A stretch of 64,000 nt of DNA from Flammeovirga sp. EKP202 (GCF_014534745.1 NZ_JACVVP010000031.1:26495-90494), one strand, 5' to 3'; numbered from the stretch's first letter, positions 8,834-18,225 are shown. Notes: generated by a model not told the origin, from the letters alone. Translations and numbers: made by a program.

Positions 8834-10708
8834 CTAAGCTTTTTGCTTATCCAAATACACCATTAAGATGGTAACATCAGCAGGTGTAACACCTGAAATT
8901 CTCGATGCTTGTCCTAATGTAAGTGGAGCAACTCTTGTTAGCTTTTCTCTTGATTCAGCTGATAACGCATTGATTTGTTTGTAATCAAATCCTTCAGGAA
9001 TCTTATAGTTCTCCAAAGTAGTTAACTTCTCTGCGATCTTTTCTTCCTTCTCAATGTAGGTTTCATACTTCAAAAGGATCTCAACTTCTTCCAGTGCTTT
9101 CTCTCCAAAACCTTCAAAAGCTTCTTTTAGAGTAGGAGCACTCTCTAAGGTCAGAGCCATATCTACCTTCGTTTTCTTCAAGAATTTATCAGCTTTCAAA
9201 CCATGATTCATTGTTTGTAAACCTCTTTCTTCAAGATGAGGATTGGCATTACTAACCTTCACACTCGTCTCTTTTAAGACTTCAGTAGCTTTTTCAATTT
9301 GCTCTTTTTTCTTCTGAACCGCTTCAAAACGTTCATCAGAAGCAAGACCTAATTGATGGCCTAAGTGCGTTAATCTTAAGTCAGCATTATCTTGTCTCAA
9401 TAAGATTCTATACTCCGCACGAGACGTAAACATTCTATATGGCTCTTCTGTTCCTTTGTTGATCAAGTCGTCAATAAGAACACCGACATAAGCTTCCGAT
9501 CTTTTCAATACGAAAGGCTCTCTTTCATTGATCTTATTGTGAGCATTTATACCTGCCATTAAACCTTGAGAAGCTGCTTCTTCATAACCTGTAGTACCAT
9601 TAATCTGACCCGCAAAATAAAGGTTTTCTACAAGCTTCGTTTCCAAAGTCGCCTTCAGTTGGGTAGGAGGGAAGAAGTCATATTCAATGGCATAACCAGG
9701 TCTGAACATCTTTGCATTTTCAAAACCTTCAATTTTACGAAGTGCTTTGTACTGTACATCCTCAGGAAGTGATGTAGAAAAACCATTGATATACATTTCA
9801 CAAGTATTCCATCCTTCTGGCTCCACAAAGATCTGATGACGATCTCTTTCAGCAAAGCGGTTGATTTTATCTTCAATAGAAGGACAGTATCTTGGACCTA
9901 AACCCTGGATTCTACCGTTGAACATTGGTGATCTATCGAAGCCAGTTTTCAAGATATCATGCACTTCATTACTAGTATAAGTGATGAAGCAGCTACGTTG
10001 TTTTGTTAGTGTAGAAGTACTGTCAGAAAAAGAGAATTTCTCAGGGTTTTCATCACCTGCCTGCTCTTGCATTTTCTCCCAGTTCAATGAACGGCCATCA
10101 ACTCTTGGAGGAGTTCCGGTCTTCATTCTGCCTGCTTCAAAACCTAATTGTACTAATTGTTCTGTCAAACCTTTAGCCGCATGTTCGCCACTACGTCCAC
10201 CTCCAAATTGCTTTTCACCGATATGAATCAAGCCATTTAAGAAAGTACCGTTTGTCAGTACAACAGATTTGGTATTGAAAACAACTCCCAAACTAGTTTT
10301 AACTCCAGTGATTTTATCACCTTCCATTACTATTTCGGTAGCCATTTCCTGCCATATATCTACATTGTGATTAGCTTCTAAAGCATCTCTCCACTCTTGA
10401 GCAAATAACATTCTATCACTCTGTGCTCTTGGGCTCCACATAGCAGGTCCTTTTGATCTATTCAACATTCTGAATTGGATCATAGACTTATCTGTGATAA
10501 TACCTGACATTCCTCCAAGAGCATCAATCTCTCTTACTATTTGTCCTTTAGCAACACCACCCATAGCTGGGTTACAGCTCATCTGAGCGATGGTTTGCAT
10601 ATTCATTGTAATCAGTAATACTTTAGATCCAAGGTTTGCAGCAGCATGTGCAGCCTCACATCCAGCATGTCCTCCGCCAATTACAATAACGTCATAAGAT
10701 GGATACAT
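8834..10708 (-). CDS. mnmG: tRNA uridine-5-carboxymethylaminomethyl(34) synthesis enzyme MnmG
   Basis: FAD-binding subunit of the MnmE-MnmG complex, which modifies the wobble uridine of several tRNAs. The 624-residue length fits the family. The FAD dinucleotide motif VIGGGHAGCEAA is at residues 10-21, and the family signature GPRYCPSIEDKI lies near residue 272, followed by a second conserved block TGYEEAASQGLMAGINA near 378. The C-terminal helical domain (ASRISGVTPADV) closes the protein. A Shine-Dalgarno-like AAGGAG (minus strand, 10714-10719) sits 5 bases before the ATG, which is uncommon in Bacteroidota. A parS-like site lies in the leader 19 bases upstream of the ATG. The MnmE partner is not in the window. 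mnmG is often close to oriC. Confidence 0.97.
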   Translation of the reverse strand: MYPSYDVIVIGGGHAGCEAAHAAANLGSKVLLITMNMQTIAQMSCNPAMGGVAKGQIVREIDALGGMSGIITDKSMIQFRMLNRSKGPAMWSPRAQSDRMLFAQEWRDALEANHNVDIWQEMATEIVMEGDKITGVKTSLGVVFNTKSVVLTNGTFLNGLIHIGEKQFGGGRSGEHAAKGLTEQLVQLGFEAGRMKTGTPPRVDGRSLNWEKMQEQAGDENPEKFSFSDSTSTLTKQRSCFITYTSNEVHDILKTGFDRSPMFNGRIQGLGPRYCPSIEDKINRFAERDRHQIFVEPEGWNTCEMYINGFSTSLPEDVQYKALRKIEGFENAKMFRPGYAIEYDFFPPTQLKATLETKLVENLYFAGQINGTTGYEEAASQGLMAGINAHNKINEREPFVLKRSEAYVGVLIDDLINKGTEEPYRMFTSRAEYRILLRQDNADLRLTHLGHQLGLASDERFEAVQKKKEQIEKATEVLKETSVKVSNANPHLEERGLQTMNHGLKADKFLKKTKVDMALTLESAPTLKEAFEGFGEKALEEVEILLKYETYIEKEEKIAEKLTTLENYKIPEGFDYKQINALSAESREKLTRVAPLTLGQASRISGVTPADVTILMVYLDKQKA

Positions 10709-10726
10709 TCTTTCTCCTTATTTTAA

Positions 10727-10742
10727 AGTTCCACGTGGAACA
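10727..10742. other. parS-like ParB-binding site 1
   Basis: AGTTCCACGTGGAACA contains the perfect 14-base palindrome GTTCCACGTGGAAC (10728-10741) and differs by at most a base or two from the bacterial parS consensus TGTTNCACGTGAAACA family. It lies in the mnmG leader. Confidence 0.75.
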
Positions 10743-10882
10743 TGTTTTTCTTTTTGTGGAAACTACTAAAGAGTCTTAGTAGTCTACTATTTCATTTTCA
10801 ATTTTATAAAACTGAAATAGTCATTGAATTGTTTACTAGTTAAACTTTGATTAACAGATAGGTAGTAACTAGTAAAGCAGTG

Positions 10883-10890
10883 CAAAGATA
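10883..10890 (-). promoter_or_regulatory. Promoter -7 element of mnmG
   Basis: Minus-strand TATCTTTG matches TAnnTTTG and shares the longer context TTATCTTTGCA with the metG promoter at 2042. Transcription would start near 10876, leaving a leader of about 168 bases that includes parS site 1. Confidence 0.45.
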
Positions 10891-11107
10891 ATAAATGAAA
10901 AGATGTATTTATTCTTTAGGTATACATTTATTAATAATTCTTCATACACATGTTCTCATTTTCAATATTGAAATTGATTTATTGAACTGTTTTCAATTTA
11001 TTCTAACAATGAGATAAGCTTATTTTATCATTGAATATACCAGTTGTGAAACATCAACTAACATTCACATCTACTGATGATCTAATCTTAAATCTTATAA
11101 ACCAAAA

Positions 11108-11123
11108 AGTTCCACGTGGAACA
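11108..11123. other. parS-like ParB-binding site 2
   Basis: A second exact copy of AGTTCCACGTGGAACA, identical over all 16 bases to the site at 10727, in the gap between mnmG and ybeY. The intervening DNA (10,743-11,107) holds the mnmG promoter and otherwise nothing I recognise. Confidence 0.75.
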
Positions 11124-11146
11124 AATCAGATCTTATAATCTCAAAG

Positions 11147-11162
11147 TGTTTCACGTGGAACA
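11147..11162. other. parS-like ParB-binding site 3
   Basis: TGTTTCACGTGGAACA, 39 bases from site 2. It combines the TGTTTCACGTG half of the classic parS sequence with the GTGGAACA half of sites 1 and 2. Confidence 0.8.
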
Positions 11163-11188
11163 TTAAATATTTTGATAAAAGTAAAAAA

Positions 11189-11626
11189 CTAAGCTTTCAA
11201 TTTTTCAATTCTAATGCCTAATTGTTCATCTTCTAAAGCTCTCATTTTTTTAGCTTCTTCTTCGGATTTATCTTTAAAACCAAGGAGGTGAAGAATTCCA
11301 TGTATTAAGACTCTATGTAATTCATCTGTTTCTGAAGTACCAATAGAAGAAGCATTTTCTTTTATTCTATCAATACTTACAAAAATGTCAGACTCAATTT
11401 CATTTTCATATTCTGAATTATCAAAAGTAATGATGTCAGTATAAGTATCATGATCTAAATACTCAACATTTACTTTATGTAGATATTCATCAGAACATAA
11501 GATGTAGTTGACCTCAATCAACTCAAAGTTAAACTTTGTAATTACTTCATGAATCCACTGTTTTACTTCATCAGCATTCTGAACTGTAAAATCAATGTCT
11601 TCATTGAAAAAAGTAATATTATCCAT
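11189..11626 (-). CDS. ybeY: rRNA maturation endoribonuclease YbeY
   Basis: A 145-residue metal-dependent RNase acting in 16S rRNA 3'-end maturation and ribosome quality control. The signature HGILHLLGFKDKS is at residues 109-121. The usual zinc motif is H-x3-H-x5-H; here H109 and H113 are present but the third position (119) is Asp. From memory GYKDK-type motifs are normal in Bacteroidota YbeY, so this probably reflects the clade and not loss of function. The ATG overlaps the TAA of the upstream kinase gene by one base (TAATG), indicating translational coupling. Confidence 0.92.
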   Translation of the reverse strand: MDNITFFNEDIDFTVQNADEVKQWIHEVITKFNFELIEVNYILCSDEYLHKVNVEYLDHDTYTDIITFDNSEYENEIESDIFVSIDRIKENASSIGTSETDELHRVLIHGILHLLGFKDKSEEEAKKMRALEDEQLGIRIEKLKA

Positions 11627-12042
11627 TAAATATAAAATCTTAGCGTAATTGCTTTCCCCTCGTTAGAAAATTCTACTTCGTCAGCTAAATGTTTAATTAA
11701 GAAAATGCCTCTACCACCTGGCTTGTCTAAATTTTCAGGAGCAGTAGGATCGGGGAGACTATCATAGTCAAAACCTTTTCCTTCATCTTCTACAGTAAAT
11801 GAAATTTCTTTATCAGATACATCTAATTCTAAATGTACATTCTTTTCTTTTTCATTTCTGTTACCATGAATGATTGCATTGTTGACCGACTCAGTTACAG
11901 CAATCATAATGTTACCATAGATGTCGTCATTAAAATTAAACTCGTCACGAGCTTGGTCGATAAAACTCTCTGCGATACGAACGTTTTCTATTAACGAAGG
12001 TATCTTTAATTTGAATGGCTTATTCATTGTGCTACTCGGCAT
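11626..12042 (-). CDS. RsbW-like ATP-binding protein (anti-sigma-type serine kinase fold)
   Basis: A 138-residue GHKL ATPase-domain protein of the HATPase_c_2 (RsbW/SpoIIAB-like) family. The N box ESVNNAIIHGN is at residues 51-61, the G1 box DEGKGFD near 95, and the G2 region GGRGIFLIKHLADEVEF near 108-124. Known relatives bind sigma factors or phosphorylate anti-anti-sigma proteins, but no STAS-domain partner or matching sigma factor adjoins it. It sits between DUF4175 (1-base gap, TGAAATG) and ybeY (1-base overlap), so the three are co-translated. A second in-frame Met at codon 6 (MNKPFK) could be the true start. I recall this gene order as common in Cytophagales. Target unknown. Confidence 0.85.
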   Translation of the reverse strand: MPSSTMNKPFKLKIPSLIENVRIAESFIDQARDEFNFNDDIYGNIMIAVTESVNNAIIHGNRNEKEKNVHLELDVSDKEISFTVEDEGKGFDYDSLPDPTAPENLDKPGGRGIFLIKHLADEVEFSNEGKAITLRFYI

Positions 12043-12043
12043 T

Positions 12044-15000
12044 TCAATCTTTTATCTTTTCAAAGTATTTATTCACTTCCTGCTTATAGTAGGTATTTAA
12101 TGAAGTTGGAATTGTTCTCAGTAATTCAATTTGAGTTTCCTTTTGTTTTAAGTACTCATCAAAACTATCTGGCGGTGGAATCTGCTTTTGTTGTTTTGCA
12201 GTTTCACCTTTCCTTTCTTCATCTTTTCCTTTTTCTTTTTTCGCCTTTTCAGACTCAAGCATTCTAGTTAAAATTTCTTTCTGTCTTTTTACTAGCTTAT
12301 CAGTAAGACGCTTGTTGACCAAGTCATCTTCTGTTTGTTCCATTTGCTTAAGGATTTTTTTATAAGCATCTCCTTCTCCAGTACCTTCACCATCTTTGCC
12401 ACCTTTATCCTTTCCTTGCATCTGTTCCTGACCTTTACCCATACTTTGTTTTAAAGCATTTCGGATCATTTCCTGTTGTGCTGCAAGTTTAGCAAGTTCT
12501 TTGGATAATTCCTTCCCAGACTTCCCACTTTTCTTTAAGTTTTCCATCTGTTGGTTTAATTGCTGTTGCATCTGACTTGGACTAGGGGAGGACGATGATT
12601 GCTTTTGATTCATCTGTTGCCCTGCCATACTCTGACTCATTTGCTGTTGCATATTATCTAAAATATCGCTCAATAACAAAGCTAGATTGTTAATTGAGGT
12701 CATAGAAAACTGTTGCTTACTTGCGGCCACTTCTGGAACTCGTCTCTTAATGGCATCTAAACTTTCATCCATATATTTATTCATATCTGTCACTTCTCTA
12801 GTGACGAATGATTCAATTTGGAATACTCGTTTTGATAGTGCAACTAAGCTATCTTCTATATATTTAGAATCATCTCTCAATTTAAGTTGAGTTTGTGATA
12901 ATTCCACAAATTTAGGGTCAATTCTTCTAACCTCCTTAAAGGATTCCATCAGATTTTCCTGATCGAAGGAAAGTTTGATCAAATTCTCCATGATTTGCCT
13001 TAAAGCATCATGGTCTTCACTGATCTGTTCCATCTCTGCAGACTGCATACTTTGCTGCATCTGCTTCGCCATTTGCTGCATTTTATTGGCTGCTTTTTTC
13101 TGCGATTGATGGGCTTGCTTTTTCTGATTCTGTTTTAATTGTTCAGAAGCATTTTGTTGTTCTTTCGAAATAGATCTCTCATTAGGGGTAAATTGTTCGA
13201 AGTCTTGATTTGTTCGTTCTTCTTTATCCATCTTACGAAGTTGATCCATTTCTTGTTTGATTTTATCAAACTTTTCATTCAACTCATCCTGTTTTTTAAC
13301 AAGTTCTTTCTTCTCTTCTGCATTTTCTTTTTTCTGTTCTTCAGAAGAGGCTTCTTCTTCTTTGCTTTCTAAATCTTTTGTTTCTTTTGCAAGCTTTTGT
13401 TGTTCTTGGGCAAGGTCCTCTAATTTCTTAGAAACTTCATTTGCCTTTTGCTGCATTTGAAGTTTTTTGAAAAGCTTTATCGTACGTTCTAATTCCTGCT
13501 TAAGATTCTTCTGTTGCTTTTCAATATTCTTCAAATTTTCCTGAAGAGATTGATTAATGTGATTTTGCTCCATGAGTTTACTTAGTTCCTCATAAAGTTT
13601 CTTCGTCTCTTCATCATTGATATCATTAATAATTTTCTGAAGCTGTTCTGACTTTTCAGCTGTACTTTTATCTTGATCAGAAAATTTATTCTGTTTGTCT
13701 TTCAACTCCTGACTTTGAGATTGAAGATTTTCAATTTCCTTTTCTAAAGCTTTTCTCTGCTCGATTAATTTTTGAATATCTTTTTTATCCTGCCAAGTCA
13801 GTTGTCTTTTACCTTTTAGCTTTTCTTCTAATTTCTTTAGATCACGATCTAATTGATCTGCTTTAGCAAGCGTTTCTTCCAGTTGATCTTTCGTTTCTTC
13901 TTTTGTCTGTTCTAGATCTTTTTCAATTTCTTCTGACGTAGGTAACTGAAAAGTATACAAAGGTGTTTTACTTCTTTTGTTTCCATTCACTCCGTCATTG
14001 TCATAAACTTCCACAAAGTATTCTAACTTATCACCTTCTTTTAAGTTGAACTGATCCGTTTGTAATTGATAGTAGAAACTTTGATCAATAGCTCTTCTAT
14101 TAAAAGGAATATCAATTTTCTCAAAAGTATTAGGAGCCTTTTTATCATCTTTTCTTTTTATTCTATATCTCGTTCTTAATCGAGTAATACCGTAGTCATC
14201 ACCAATATTTCCACCAAATACCAAGTAGTCGTACATCACTGTATCTTGATACTGACGCATACTGATACTTGGGTATTGATCCTTTATGACATTAAGGTAA
14301 TAGGATATACTGTCTTTGTTGGTACCATAAATATTTGAAAGAGTAACACTGTATTCCGTTGAGTTACTTGAAGTGTATTCAAACTTGAATACATTGTCAT
14401 CAATATTCTTTGCATTCTGATTAATGACTAATTCTTTAAAGTAAAGTCTAATAGAATCAGCTGTTTTTGTATCAAAAAGCCAAGTTATCTTAGAACCTTC
14501 AGGAACTAATAAGTTTCCTGTATTGGCTATTGTTTCATTATTCTTGTTGGTGTATCTAGGATACTCTATTTGAACACTAAACTTTGAAAGACTAGGTCTT
14601 GTTAGCATGTTCATTTTAAACTCCTTAGAGTAGTATCCTGCAGCTTTAAATCGAAACCTGATAGGGTGTTGTAGCTTTTTGAAAGTATGATTAAATGAGA
14701 AACCTGGAGTAGAGGCCTCTAATTTGATAAGAGAACCTTTATCTGTTTCTATATAAACATCATTAGGAATGGCTTCACCTTTTAATTCTACTCTTAACTC
14801 GAAGTCATCACCCTTGAATACATCTAAGTCAGAAGAGATTAATTCAAAAGAGAAAGGAGCTACAGGTAGGAATTCTTTATCAAACTGAACAATTTTAGGA
14901 GTACTTTCTGTAAGAACCTGAGGTTTGATCAGTAATATGCCCAATAAAATACAAAGAGCTGGTAGTAAGTATTGATACCAGTATCTTAAATTCTCTTTGT

Positions 15001-15421
15001 AGGAAATTGCTAATGTAAAATTGATAGGAGAAAATTGCTTATCTCTTTGTTCGAGAGTTGCTTGAATGAGGCTATTCTTCTTTGCTTCTGATTGAAGTTG
15101 GATGGTATTAAGAAGTTTATCAGAAATCTCTGGAAAGTACTTTCCGATCTCTTCAGCGGCTTTTTCATCAGAGATTCGATTACTAATACCATTCAGTTTC
15201 GCTACAGGCTTTAATACCCAAATAAATAAGGTATAAACAAAAGTAGAGATGTATAACCCAAATAGAATTGTTCTTGTAGTGGTACCAAAATTATTGAGAT
15301 ACTCTAAAACGCTAAAAAGTAAAAGCAAACCCAGAACAGCGGCAAACGTTAGAATTGCTCCCTTTAGAATTGCATTCCTATACAGCTTTTGTTTGTAGGC
15401 TTTGATTTTACTTTCGAACAT
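12044..15421 (-). CDS. DUF4175 family membrane protein with long coiled coil
   Basis: A 1,125-residue protein. Hydrophobic segments lie near residues 20-40, 50-70 and 148-168, anchoring the N-terminus in the inner membrane. A beta-rich periplasmic-type region follows (about 175-500), then a very long Gln/Glu/Lys-rich coiled coil (about 500-760 and 930-1,090), with a conserved helical block around 790-900. This is the layout of DUF4175 proteins, known mainly from Bacteroidota and alphaproteobacteria; function unknown. It is first in the DUF4175 / RsbW-like / ybeY unit. The low-complexity coil may inflate similarity to unrelated coiled-coil proteins, but the N-terminal half supports the family call. 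Confidence 0.8.
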   Translation of the reverse strand: MFESKIKAYKQKLYRNAILKGAILTFAAVLGLLLLFSVLEYLNNFGTTTRTILFGLYISTFVYTLFIWVLKPVAKLNGISNRISDEKAAEEIGKYFPEISDKLLNTIQLQSEAKKNSLIQATLEQRDKQFSPINFTLAISYKENLRYWYQYLLPALCILLGILLIKPQVLTESTPKIVQFDKEFLPVAPFSFELISSDLDVFKGDDFELRVELKGEAIPNDVYIETDKGSLIKLEASTPGFSFNHTFKKLQHPIRFRFKAAGYYSKEFKMNMLTRPSLSKFSVQIEYPRYTNKNNETIANTGNLLVPEGSKITWLFDTKTADSIRLYFKELVINQNAKNIDDNVFKFEYTSSNSTEYSVTLSNIYGTNKDSISYYLNVIKDQYPSISMRQYQDTVMYDYLVFGGNIGDDYGITRLRTRYRIKRKDDKKAPNTFEKIDIPFNRRAIDQSFYYQLQTDQFNLKEGDKLEYFVEVYDNDGVNGNKRSKTPLYTFQLPTSEEIEKDLEQTKEETKDQLEETLAKADQLDRDLKKLEEKLKGKRQLTWQDKKDIQKLIEQRKALEKEIENLQSQSQELKDKQNKFSDQDKSTAEKSEQLQKIINDINDEETKKLYEELSKLMEQNHINQSLQENLKNIEKQQKNLKQELERTIKLFKKLQMQQKANEVSKKLEDLAQEQQKLAKETKDLESKEEEASSEEQKKENAEEKKELVKKQDELNEKFDKIKQEMDQLRKMDKEERTNQDFEQFTPNERSISKEQQNASEQLKQNQKKQAHQSQKKAANKMQQMAKQMQQSMQSAEMEQISEDHDALRQIMENLIKLSFDQENLMESFKEVRRIDPKFVELSQTQLKLRDDSKYIEDSLVALSKRVFQIESFVTREVTDMNKYMDESLDAIKRRVPEVAASKQQFSMTSINNLALLLSDILDNMQQQMSQSMAGQQMNQKQSSSSPSPSQMQQQLNQQMENLKKSGKSGKELSKELAKLAAQQEMIRNALKQSMGKGQEQMQGKDKGGKDGEGTGEGDAYKKILKQMEQTEDDLVNKRLTDKLVKRQKEILTRMLESEKAKKEKGKDEERKGETAKQQKQIPPPDSFDEYLKQKETQIELLRTIPTSLNTYYKQEVNKYFEKIKD

Positions 15422-15472
15422 GGGCTATAAATTAATTTTAAATAAATAGGGCAAAAACCCTTTACTCTTTGA

Positions 15473-15507
15473 AAAAACAAGACTGATTTTACAATAAAAT
15501 CAGTCTT
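15473..15507 (-). terminator. Terminator of the peptide-binding lipoprotein gene
   Basis: A perfect 13-bp stem (AAGACTGATTTTA and complement, 3-base loop, 15479-15507) followed on the minus strand by GTTTTTT. It ends the unit starting at 17306, 29 bases past its stop. Confidence 0.85.
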
Positions 15508-15536
15508 ATTATTAATCTATAGTAATATAATTAATA

Positions 15537-17306
15537 TTAATTAGTTTTGTCAAAATAAACGGCACTGAAATCACGATATTGCATCGCATTATTAGGAAAA
15601 TCTTGTACCGAGCGTTGAATTAGTCTATATCCTTCGTCATACCATAGTACAATGAAAGGTGCATCTGCCATTAGAATCTGCTCAGCTTTCATAAAATGCT
15701 TCAATGCTTCTTCTTGTGTAGTAGCTGCTAATGCTTTCTCATATTCAACATCAAACTTAGGATTCTTGTAACGAATTAAGTTTGGCCATGATTTCTCATT
15801 TGGATTTTCAGGCAATGTTTTAGAGTAGTAAGCCCATAAGTAGTTTTCTGGACTTGGATAGTCAGCAATCCATGCTAAACGTAGGAAATCATATCTACCC
15901 ATAATACTCTTCTCTGCAATCTGAGCGAAAGGAGAGAATTTCAATTCAATATTGATATTCAGTTGATCCTTCAGTTGTTTTTTCACTTCTAAAGCAACGT
16001 TACTGTATTGTTCCCCTTCAGTATTTAAGTCCAAAGTGATTTTTGGAAAACCTTTACCGTTTGGATAACCTGCCTTTGCTAAATAATACTTCGCAGAGTC
16101 AATGTTCATAGAGTAACCTCTGATTTCACCTATATCATAGTTTTTGAATACAGGAGGAGTTATACCATTATACCCTTCCATATATCCTTCACCATTTAAG
16201 ATGTATTCTAGGATACGTTGTCTATCGATAGCAAAGTTAAATGCTTTTCTAACATTGACATCACTGAAAATTTTACTTTGATTGTTTAAAGCTAAGAATT
16301 GAGTTGACATCTCAGGAACTCTTTGCAAACGGTATTTGTAATTTGCAGAGCTTTCATCTGATTCAGTTAAAATGTCAATGATATCCTCCGTTGGGATTCT
16401 ATACATCATATCCAATTCACCTTTCTTAAACTCTAAAAATTCAATTTTCTTATCCTTGATAAATGAAACTACTATTGCTTTTAAGAATGGAAGCTTGTTT
16501 CCATACTCATCAGTACCGTGGTAGTTTTCATTTTTAGAAAGAATAATACTAATATCTTCATCTACAGATGCAATTTGGAAAGGACCTGTACCAACACATT
16601 TTGTACGCATATCATCACCATAAAACTCTCTAGCTTCTCTTGGGAAGATAAAAGCACCTGGCCTAGCAAGGTTATATAAGAACATTGAGTTAGGCTTAAT
16701 CAACGTAACTTCAAACGTATGTTCATCAATTACTTTAAAACCTGATACTCCTTCTAAACCTTTTGGTGTTCTGATAAATGATAAATCTTCTTTTGTAGCA
16801 TTATAATACTCTGCAGCACCTACAACGATGTCCGTAAATAAATGAGCATACTGATTGTTCTTATTATAAGTACAGATAAGATTAAAACTATAGAAAATAT
16901 CTTGAGCTGTCAGTTTCTTACCTTTTCCATCTTCAAAACACTTGTCATCATGAAAGAAGACATTGTCTTTAAGTTTAAAAGTATAAACTAGCTGATCATC
17001 TGATTTTGCATAGCTTTCTACAAGACTAGGAGTTACTTGGAGTGTTTGCTGATCAAACTTAAATAACCCTTCGTAAATCTGAGATGCAATTCTGTAAGAG
17101 TAAATATCAATTATACTAAGAGGGTATAAGTTTTTGATATACTCAGATTCATTCACTCTAAAGACTCCTCCGTAATACTTATTTCCTTTTGCAGGGGTTA
17201 AAGTATTTTCTTCCGAATTGTTTTCAGAATCGCCAGGAGTACAACCTGTGAAGGTCAATAAAGTCAATAAAGAGAATGTAATAGCTATTAGCTTTTTCAT
17301 CTGCAA
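15537..17306 (-). CDS. ABC transporter substrate-binding lipoprotein, family 5 (oligopeptide/dipeptide type)
   Basis: A 589-residue extracytoplasmic solute-binding protein of the SBP_bac_5 (OppA/DppA) family. It has a lipoprotein signal with lipobox FTGC (Cys near residue 22) and family hallmarks: IASQIYEGLFKFDQQ, VTPSLVESYAKSDD, VYTFKLKDNVFFHDDK and the downstream VNVRKAFNFAIDRQRILEYI. It should capture peptides or similar solutes. No permease or ATPase gene adjoins it, so it either works with components encoded elsewhere or has another role. An in-frame ATG at 17300 (MKKLIAI) is an equally good start. It is followed by a strong terminator. Confidence 0.9.
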   Translation of the reverse strand: MQMKKLIAITFSLLTLLTFTGCTPGDSENNSEENTLTPAKGNKYYGGVFRVNESEYIKNLYPLSIIDIYSYRIASQIYEGLFKFDQQTLQVTPSLVESYAKSDDQLVYTFKLKDNVFFHDDKCFEDGKGKKLTAQDIFYSFNLICTYNKNNQYAHLFTDIVVGAAEYYNATKEDLSFIRTPKGLEGVSGFKVIDEHTFEVTLIKPNSMFLYNLARPGAFIFPREAREFYGDDMRTKCVGTGPFQIASVDEDISIILSKNENYHGTDEYGNKLPFLKAIVVSFIKDKKIEFLEFKKGELDMMYRIPTEDIIDILTESDESSANYKYRLQRVPEMSTQFLALNNQSKIFSDVNVRKAFNFAIDRQRILEYILNGEGYMEGYNGITPPVFKNYDIGEIRGYSMNIDSAKYYLAKAGYPNGKGFPKITLDLNTEGEQYSNVALEVKKQLKDQLNINIELKFSPFAQIAEKSIMGRYDFLRLAWIADYPSPENYLWAYYSKTLPENPNEKSWPNLIRYKNPKFDVEYEKALAATTQEEALKHFMKAEQILMADAPFIVLWYDEGYRLIQRSVQDFPNNAMQYRDFSAVYFDKTN

Positions 17307-17456
17307 TGAAATTTTCTATTTGTTACAGTTACACAAAGTGTATAACTAGGATTAATCATTTATTTTGAAAGAGATACATCTAATATGCACAAGACTAAAA
17401 ATATTCAAAAAATTGATCATTTGCCTACAAAAGACCAATTATTTATGAAATTTATT

Positions 17457-18221
17457 TCAAAAATCAATTTCTACAGGGCAGTGATCAGAATGGAAAGCGT
17501 CATTATGCAATACAGCGTTTGTTAATTGACTAGCAAATTCATTCTGTACCATAAAGTAATCAATGCGCCAACCTAAGTTCTTTCCACGAGCTCCTGCTCT
17601 ATAGGTCCACCAACTATACTTACCGGGACTAGGATCAAATTTTCTGAAAGCATCTACAAAACCTCCTTCTTCAATGAACTTCGTAACCCATGCTCTTTCT
17701 GCAGGTTGAAAGCCAGATGTGTTTTTATTTCTTTCAGGGTTATGAATATCAATTGCTTTGTGACAGATATTGAAATCACCACACACAATTAAGTTTTTAT
17801 AATCTGCTTTTAAACTTTCTATATAATTATAATAATCATCTAAAAAGCTGTACTTGAAACTTTGTCTCTCGTCTCCAGACGTTCCAGAGGGAAAATATGT
17901 ATTGATTAAAGTGAAATTATCGAACTCACACAGTATCGTTCTTCCTTCATTGTCGTATATATCAATTCCCATGCCTATTTTAGTAGACTTTGCAGGGATT
18001 TTTGATAAAATAGCGACTCCACTATACCCTTTCTTTTCAGCCGAATGCCAGTAGACATGTTTGTAACCTAAGTCTTCAAAAATTGTCAGATCAACCTGTT
18101 CTGGATTTGCTTTTACTTCCTGAAGACAGATGATGTCTGGGTTCACATTGGCTACCCATTGGTCGAGTTCTTTTTTTAAAGCTGCTCGAATGCCATTTAC
18201 ATTATAAGATATGAGTTTCAT
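17457..18221 (-). CDS. xth: Exodeoxyribonuclease III
   Basis: A 254-residue AP endonuclease / 3'-5' exonuclease for base excision repair, of the exonuclease III (Xth/ExoA) branch of the EEP superfamily. Motifs are NVNGIRA (residues 8-14), the metal-binding Glu35 in LQEVK, GDFNICH with Asp149 and Asn151, WRIDYF near 217, and the catalytic SDHCPVE with Asp246/His247. Length is normal. It starts 4 bases after the end of the 120-residue hypothetical gene and is probably co-transcribed with it. Confidence 0.95.
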   Translation of the reverse strand: MKLISYNVNGIRAALKKELDQWVANVNPDIICLQEVKANPEQVDLTIFEDLGYKHVYWHSAEKKGYSGVAILSKIPAKSTKIGMGIDIYDNEGRTILCEFDNFTLINTYFPSGTSGDERQSFKYSFLDDYYNYIESLKADYKNLIVCGDFNICHKAIDIHNPERNKNTSGFQPAERAWVTKFIEEGGFVDAFRKFDPSPGKYSWWTYRAGARGKNLGWRIDYFMVQNEFASQLTNAVLHNDAFHSDHCPVEIDF

Positions 18222-18225
18222 TTAT

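Noticed and set aside
13139..13460. Plus-strand hydrophobic frames rich in Phe and Ser inside the DUF4175 gene
   Set aside because: They are the complement of Lys/Glu/Gln-rich coiled-coil codons.
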